A stretch of 43,591 nucleotides of DNA from contig CAJMQV010000008.1 of assembly GCA_905215575.1 (NCBI GenBank), positions 1 through 43,591 on the forward strand, read 5' to 3'. This document shows positions 40,362 through 43,591 of the stretch, in pieces (position 1 is the stretch's first letter; each line of letters begins with the position of its first letter). The translations under genes and the position numbers were made by a program. Origin of the DNA: an uncultured bacterium (GTDB lineage Bacteria > Bacteroidota > Bacteroidia > Bacteroidales > Bacteroidaceae). Under the pieces are notes generated by a model that ran no database searches, was not told the DNA's origin, and saw only the letters and a program-made list of their open reading frames with translations.

Positions 40362-40994
40362 ATGGAAACATTAGAGAAAATCTTTGCCTCAAAATTGCTT
40401 AACGTAAAAGCGATCAAGTTGCAGCCGACCAATCCTTTCACTTGGGCTTCAGGTTGGAAATCACCGTTCTATTGCGATAACCGCAAAACATTGTCTTATC
40501 CGGCTTTGCGCAATTTTGTCAAGATTGAAATCTGTCGCTTGATTGAAGAAAACTTTCCGGAGGTAGATGCAGTTGCCGGAGTAGCAACCGGTGCCATTGC
40601 ACAGGGTGCGCTGGTAGCCGACGAGCTGAATCTGCCGTTTGCATACGTTCGTTCAAAACCAAAGGATCACGGTTTGGAGAACCTGATTGAAGGTGAGTTG
40701 CGTCCGGGTATGAAGGTTGTCGTTGTAGAAGACCTTATTTCTACCGGTGGCAGCAGCTTGAAGGCCGTAGAGGCAATCCGCAATAACGGTTGCGAGGTTG
40801 TAGGTATGGTTGCAGCCTATACTTACGGATTCGATGTAGCACAGAAGGCATTCAGCGATGCTAACGTACGCCTGATCACTCTGACTAACTATGAGGCTGT
40901 AGTTGCAGAGGCTCTGCGTATTGGCTATATTGCAGAATCAGATGTAGAGTTGTTGAATCAGTGGCGCAAGGATCCTGCACACTGGAATGTATAA
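40362..40994 (+). CDS. pyrE: orotate phosphoribosyltransferase
   Basis: This enzyme transfers ribose 5-phosphate from PRPP to orotate in pyrimidine synthesis. The 210 residues contain NPFTWASGWKSPFYCDNRK (orotate site), VAGVATGAIAQGALVADEL, YVRSKPKDHGLENLIEGE (catalytic loop) and the PRPP motif VVVVEDLISTGGSSLKAV. It is of normal length and starts a run of three plus-strand genes, followed after 22 bases by the SRPBCC gene. Confidence 0.97.
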   Translation: METLEKIFASKLLNVKAIKLQPTNPFTWASGWKSPFYCDNRKTLSYPALRNFVKIEICRLIEENFPEVDAVAGVATGAIAQGALVADELNLPFAYVRSKPKDHGLENLIEGELRPGMKVVVVEDLISTGGSSLKAVEAIRNNGCEVVGMVAAYTYGFDVAQKAFSDANVRLITLTNYEAVVAEALRIGYIAESDVELLNQWRKDPAHWNV

Positions 40995-41016
40995 TCACGA
41001 AGGAATCCTATAGAAT

Positions 41017-41499
41017 ATGGCAGAACAGCAGTTTGAAAGCAGTGTAAAAATGATCCCTTACAGTCAGGATTTGGTTTTTGCCAAATTATCTGATCTGACC
41101 AACCTTTCGGTTATCAAGGACCGCATCAATGATCCGATGTTCGAAACCGCAGTGGCCGGAAAGGTTCCTCAGGACAAGCTGGAGCAGATCAAGGAGCGCG
41201 TACAGAATATGACTTTTGACCGCGACTCTGTAACAACCACTGTTCCTCCGTTGGGCGAGCTGTCTTTGAGAATCATAGAGCGCGAAGAGCCGAAGTGCAT
41301 TAAGTTTGAGGCCGTAAACAGTCCGATTCCTGCAAATCTGTGGATTCAGTTGCTTCCGGTAACCGAGACACAGTGCAAGATGAAGCTGACCATACGTGCT
41401 GAGCTCAATATGTTTATCAAAGCTATGGTGAGCAAACCGTTGAAAGAAGGAGTGGAGAAACTGGCAGACATGTTGGCCATGATTCCCTACGGAGCATAA
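41017..41499 (+). CDS. SRPBCC-fold protein
   Basis: The 160 residues show the START/Bet v1-like pattern: an N-terminal strand FESSVKMIPYSQDLVFAKLS, a helix, a curved sheet (SLRIIEREEPKCIKFEAVN, NLWIQLLPVTETQCKMKLTI) and a long C-terminal helix (VSKPLKEGVEKLADMLAM). Such proteins bind hydrophobic ligands in a cavity. No ligand can be named. It sits between pyrE and argH with short gaps (22 and 25 bases), which suggests co-transcription but does not reveal a function. Confidence 0.8.
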   Translation: MAEQQFESSVKMIPYSQDLVFAKLSDLTNLSVIKDRINDPMFETAVAGKVPQDKLEQIKERVQNMTFDRDSVTTTVPPLGELSLRIIEREEPKCIKFEAVNSPIPANLWIQLLPVTETQCKMKLTIRAELNMFIKAMVSKPLKEGVEKLADMLAMIPYGA

Positions 41500-41524
41500 G
41501 AACTCAGATAAACTGACGAAGATT

Positions 41525-42868
41525 ATGGCAAGTAAACTTTGGGAAAAGAATTTCGAAGTTAATCAGGAAATAGAAAAGTTCACGGTCGGTCGCGACCGTG
41601 AACTTGATTTGTTTTTGGCCAAGCACGATGTGTTGGGCTCTATGGCCCACATAACCATGCTGCAAAGCATCGGCCTTTTGGAGAAAGAGGAGCTGACCGC
41701 TTTGCTGGCCGAACTGAAGAATATCCATGCCGAGATCGAAGCCGGTCGCTTTGTGATCGAGGAAGGCGTGGAAGATGTCCATTCTCAGGTAGAGCTGATG
41801 CTTACCCGTAAATTGGGCGATATGGGAAAGAAGATCCACAGCGGTCGTTCACGTAATGACCAGGTGCTGGTGGATCTGAAACTGTTTACCCGTCAGCAGT
41901 TGATGGAGATAGCCGAAGAGGTACGTGTGCTGTTTGATGAGCTGATCGCGCAGAGCAACCGTTACAAGGATGTGCTGATGCCCGGTTACACTCATCTTCA
42001 GGTGGCTATGCCGTCGAGCTTTGGCTTGTGGTTCGGTGCCTATGCCGAGAGCCTGGTCGATGATATGCTCTTCTTGCAGGCCGCTTTCAAGATGACCAAC
42101 CGCAACCCGTTGGGATCCGCTGCCGGATACGGCTCATCTTTCCCGTTGAATCGTACGATGACGACCGAACTGTTAGGCTTTGATTCCATGAACTACAATG
42201 TGGTTTATGCTCAGATGGGCCGTGGCAAGATGGAGCGCAATGTGGCTTTCGCCTTGGCAGGACTGGCCGGTACGCTGTCTAAGCTGGCTTTTGATGCCTG
42301 TATGTTCAACTCACAGAATTTCGGTTTTGTAAAACTTCCGAACGAGTGTACTACCGGTTCCAGCATCATGCCTCACAAGAAGAACCCCGATGTATTTGAG
42401 CTGACCCGTGCCAAATGTAACAAATTGCAGGCTCTTCCTCAGCAGATTGTGCTGATCATGAATAATCTGCCTTGCGGCTATTTCCGCGATTTGCAGATCA
42501 TTAAAGAAGTGTTCATTCCTGCATTCCAGGAAATCAAGGACTGCTTGCAGATGGTAGCCTATATCATCAACAAGATTCAGGTAAATGAACATATTCTGGA
42601 CGATCCGAAGTACGACAATATGTTTAGTGTAGAAGAAGTGAACCGTCTGGCCGCAGCCGGAATGCCGTTCCGCGATGCGTATAAGAAAGTCGGTCTGGAT
42701 ATTGAGGCTGGAACCTTTACTCCCGACAAGCATGTAGCGCATACTCATGAAGGCAGTATCGGCAATCTTTGCAATGACCGCATTGTAGAGCTGATGGATC
42801 AGGTGTGGAGCGGTTTCAATTTCTCTAAGATGCAGGAGGCCGAGAAGAATCTGTTGGCTTCCGAATAA
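41525..42868 (+). CDS. argH: argininosuccinate lyase
   Basis: This is the last step of arginine synthesis: argininosuccinate to arginine and fumarate. The 447 residues include HSGRSRNDQ at 105-113, GYTHLQ with H157, and the fumarase/aspartase superfamily signature GSSIMPHKKNP at 278-288, whose loop holds the catalytic serine. No other arg genes are adjacent. An intrinsic-terminator-like hairpin begins 43 bases after the stop, inside the next ORF. Confidence 0.97.
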   Translation: MASKLWEKNFEVNQEIEKFTVGRDRELDLFLAKHDVLGSMAHITMLQSIGLLEKEELTALLAELKNIHAEIEAGRFVIEEGVEDVHSQVELMLTRKLGDMGKKIHSGRSRNDQVLVDLKLFTRQQLMEIAEEVRVLFDELIAQSNRYKDVLMPGYTHLQVAMPSSFGLWFGAYAESLVDDMLFLQAAFKMTNRNPLGSAAGYGSSFPLNRTMTTELLGFDSMNYNVVYAQMGRGKMERNVAFALAGLAGTLSKLAFDACMFNSQNFGFVKLPNECTTGSSIMPHKKNPDVFELTRAKCNKLQALPQQIVLIMNNLPCGYFRDLQIIKEVFIPAFQEIKDCLQMVAYIINKIQVNEHILDDPKYDNMFSVEEVNRLAAAGMPFRDAYKKVGLDIEAGTFTPDKHVAHTHEGSIGNLCNDRIVELMDQVWSGFNFSKMQEAEKNLLASE

Positions 42869-42879
42869 AGAAGATAAAG

Positions 42880-43467
42880 ATGAATATTTTTCAGCAATCT
42901 TTTAAATCCCATCTCCTTTCCCCTATATCCCAAGGTATAGGGAAAGGGAGATTTTTTGTTGCTTTATTTCTGCTGTTGGCATCCTGTGCCGGACAGACAG
43001 AGCAGTTCTATGCCAACTTGCCTGCCCGTTTTCGGGTTCAGTATGTGCAGACCATTCCACCATTGAACGCTGCGCTTAACAGTATGGGCGAGTTTGCTAC
43101 TATTACCCAGCGCACCAGTGTGTATATTTACAGTAATACGCAAACTTCCATTCAGCGTCCGGTGACTGATGCCGACCGCAATTATATGGGACTTTCCGGT
43201 TTCATTGTCGGGAAGCCGAATATTCCGCCTTTAGGTTCTGATGTCAGTCAGGTGGTATGTTATGATCTGGCCTGTCCGAACTGTTATGAGGAGCAGGTTG
43301 TAACCCGCGAGATGCAGTTGCAGACCGGTGGAAAGTGCTATTGTCGTCTTTGTCAACGCACTTACGATCTCAATAATCAGGGGTATGTGACAAGTGGTAG
43401 TCCGGGAAAGTCATTGTATCGTTATCGGGTAACCTATCAAAACAATACTCTTTTAATAAATAATTAG
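42880..43467 (+). CDS. lipoprotein with Rieske-like, cysteine-only metal site
   Basis: The 195 residues have a long N-terminus and then a lipobox LASC (C36) after the hydrophobic run FFVALFLLL. Residues about 100-195 look like a Rieske-type beta fold: CYDLACPNC (C127, C132, C135) and KCYCRLCQRTYDLNNQGYV (C153, C155, C158), ending with SLYRYRVTYQNNTLLI, as in Rieske domains. The Rieske ligand histidines are missing (D129 and C158 at their places), so a C-x2-C/C-x2-C rubredoxin- or zinc-ribbon-type site is more likely. The ATG at 42880 is used; a hairpin at 42911-42957 lies within the first codons. No homologue was recognised by name. Confidence 0.75.
   Translation: MNIFQQSFKSHLLSPISQGIGKGRFFVALFLLLASCAGQTEQFYANLPARFRVQYVQTIPPLNAALNSMGEFATITQRTSVYIYSNTQTSIQRPVTDADRNYMGLSGFIVGKPNIPPLGSDVSQVVCYDLACPNCYEEQVVTREMQLQTGGKCYCRLCQRTYDLNNQGYVTSGSPGKSLYRYRVTYQNNTLLINN
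42911..42957 (+). terminator. terminator/attenuator-like hairpin after argH
   Basis: ATCTCCTTTCCCCTATA (42911-42927) pairs with TATAGGGAAAGGGAGAT (42936-42952) over an 8-base loop, with one G-T wobble and one mismatch, then six T (42952-42957 region). It has the form of an intrinsic terminator for argH but lies in codons 11-26 of the next ORF. It may stop most argH transcripts while allowing conditional read-through. Confidence 0.7.
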
Positions 43468-43484
43468 AAAAAAGCTGCGAAATA

Positions 43485-43516
43485 TTTGCAGGAGTCAATC
43501 CTTATTTATACCTTTG
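43485..43516 (+). promoter_or_regulatory. tRNA-Gly promoter
   Basis: TTTG at 43485-43488, a 20-base spacer and TACCTTTG at 43509-43516 match the Bacteroidetes consensus perfectly, 20 bases upstream of the tRNA 5' end. Confidence 0.8.
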
Positions 43517-43536
43517 CAGCGGTTTCAAAAAGAATT

Positions 43537-43591
<55 letters not shown>

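Overview
The window looks like chromosomal DNA from a gut-type member of the Bacteroidales (Bacteroides, Phocaeicola or a close relative). The evidence is promoters of the TTTG / TAnnTTTG type instead of -35/-10 boxes, weak or absent Shine-Dalgarno sites, several families typical of this order (DUF6242, DUF6089, DUF2764, DUF4369-thioredoxin lipoproteins), lipoproteins with short S-C lipoboxes, and housekeeping gene order typical of the group. The genus is inferred only. No phage, IS element, CRISPR array or integron is visible. Layout: (1) 1-150 is the 3' end of a gene, followed by a bidirectional terminator. (2) 310-7754, minus strand: a seven-gene V-type ATPase operon E-DUF2764-A-B-D-I-K, with the Na+-ligand set conserved in subunit K. 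(3) 8035-16751, plus strand: an eight-gene surface-glycan or protein-glycosylation cluster with a Wzx-type flippase, five glycosyltransferases, a fused cytidylyltransferase/SDR enzyme that probably makes CDP-ribitol, and a LicD-family phosphotransferase. It has two good promoters and a strong 3' terminator. (4) 16847-24350, minus strand: metG, a YifB/ComM ATPase, a thioredoxin-fold lipoprotein that has lost its CxxC, an OmpA-like/TPR lipoprotein and a Xer recombinase. (5) 24401-28609, plus strand: aroQ, pyk, an O-methyltransferase, rbfA and a LolC/E-type permease. (6) 28676-36930, minus strand: an envelope-biogenesis block, read in transcription order as a DUF6242 lipoprotein, a DUF6089 barrel, uppS, bamA, three OmpH/Skp chaperones and murI. 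(7) 37072-38154, minus strand: ribD. (8) 38236-43467, plus strand: prmC, recX, a comF-family gene, pyrE, an SRPBCC protein, argH and a lipoprotein with a Rieske-like but cysteine-only metal site. (9) The window ends inside a tRNA-Gly(GCC) gene that has a textbook Bacteroidetes promoter. How the genes work together: the V-ATPase probably couples ATP to a sodium gradient across the inner membrane. The glycan cluster would assemble an undecaprenyl-linked sugar chain, apparently carrying a polyol-phosphate substituent, and flip it to the periplasm; uppS nearby makes the undecaprenyl precursor. BamA, the OmpH chaperones and the LolC/E-like permease deliver outer-membrane proteins and lipoproteins, and MurI supplies D-glutamate for peptidoglycan. 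The most distinctive parts are the CDP-ribitol/LicD pair, the Rieske-like Cys4 lipoprotein preceded by an attenuator-like hairpin, and the CxxC-less thioredoxin lipoprotein. All family assignments come from reading motifs by eye; no database search was run.
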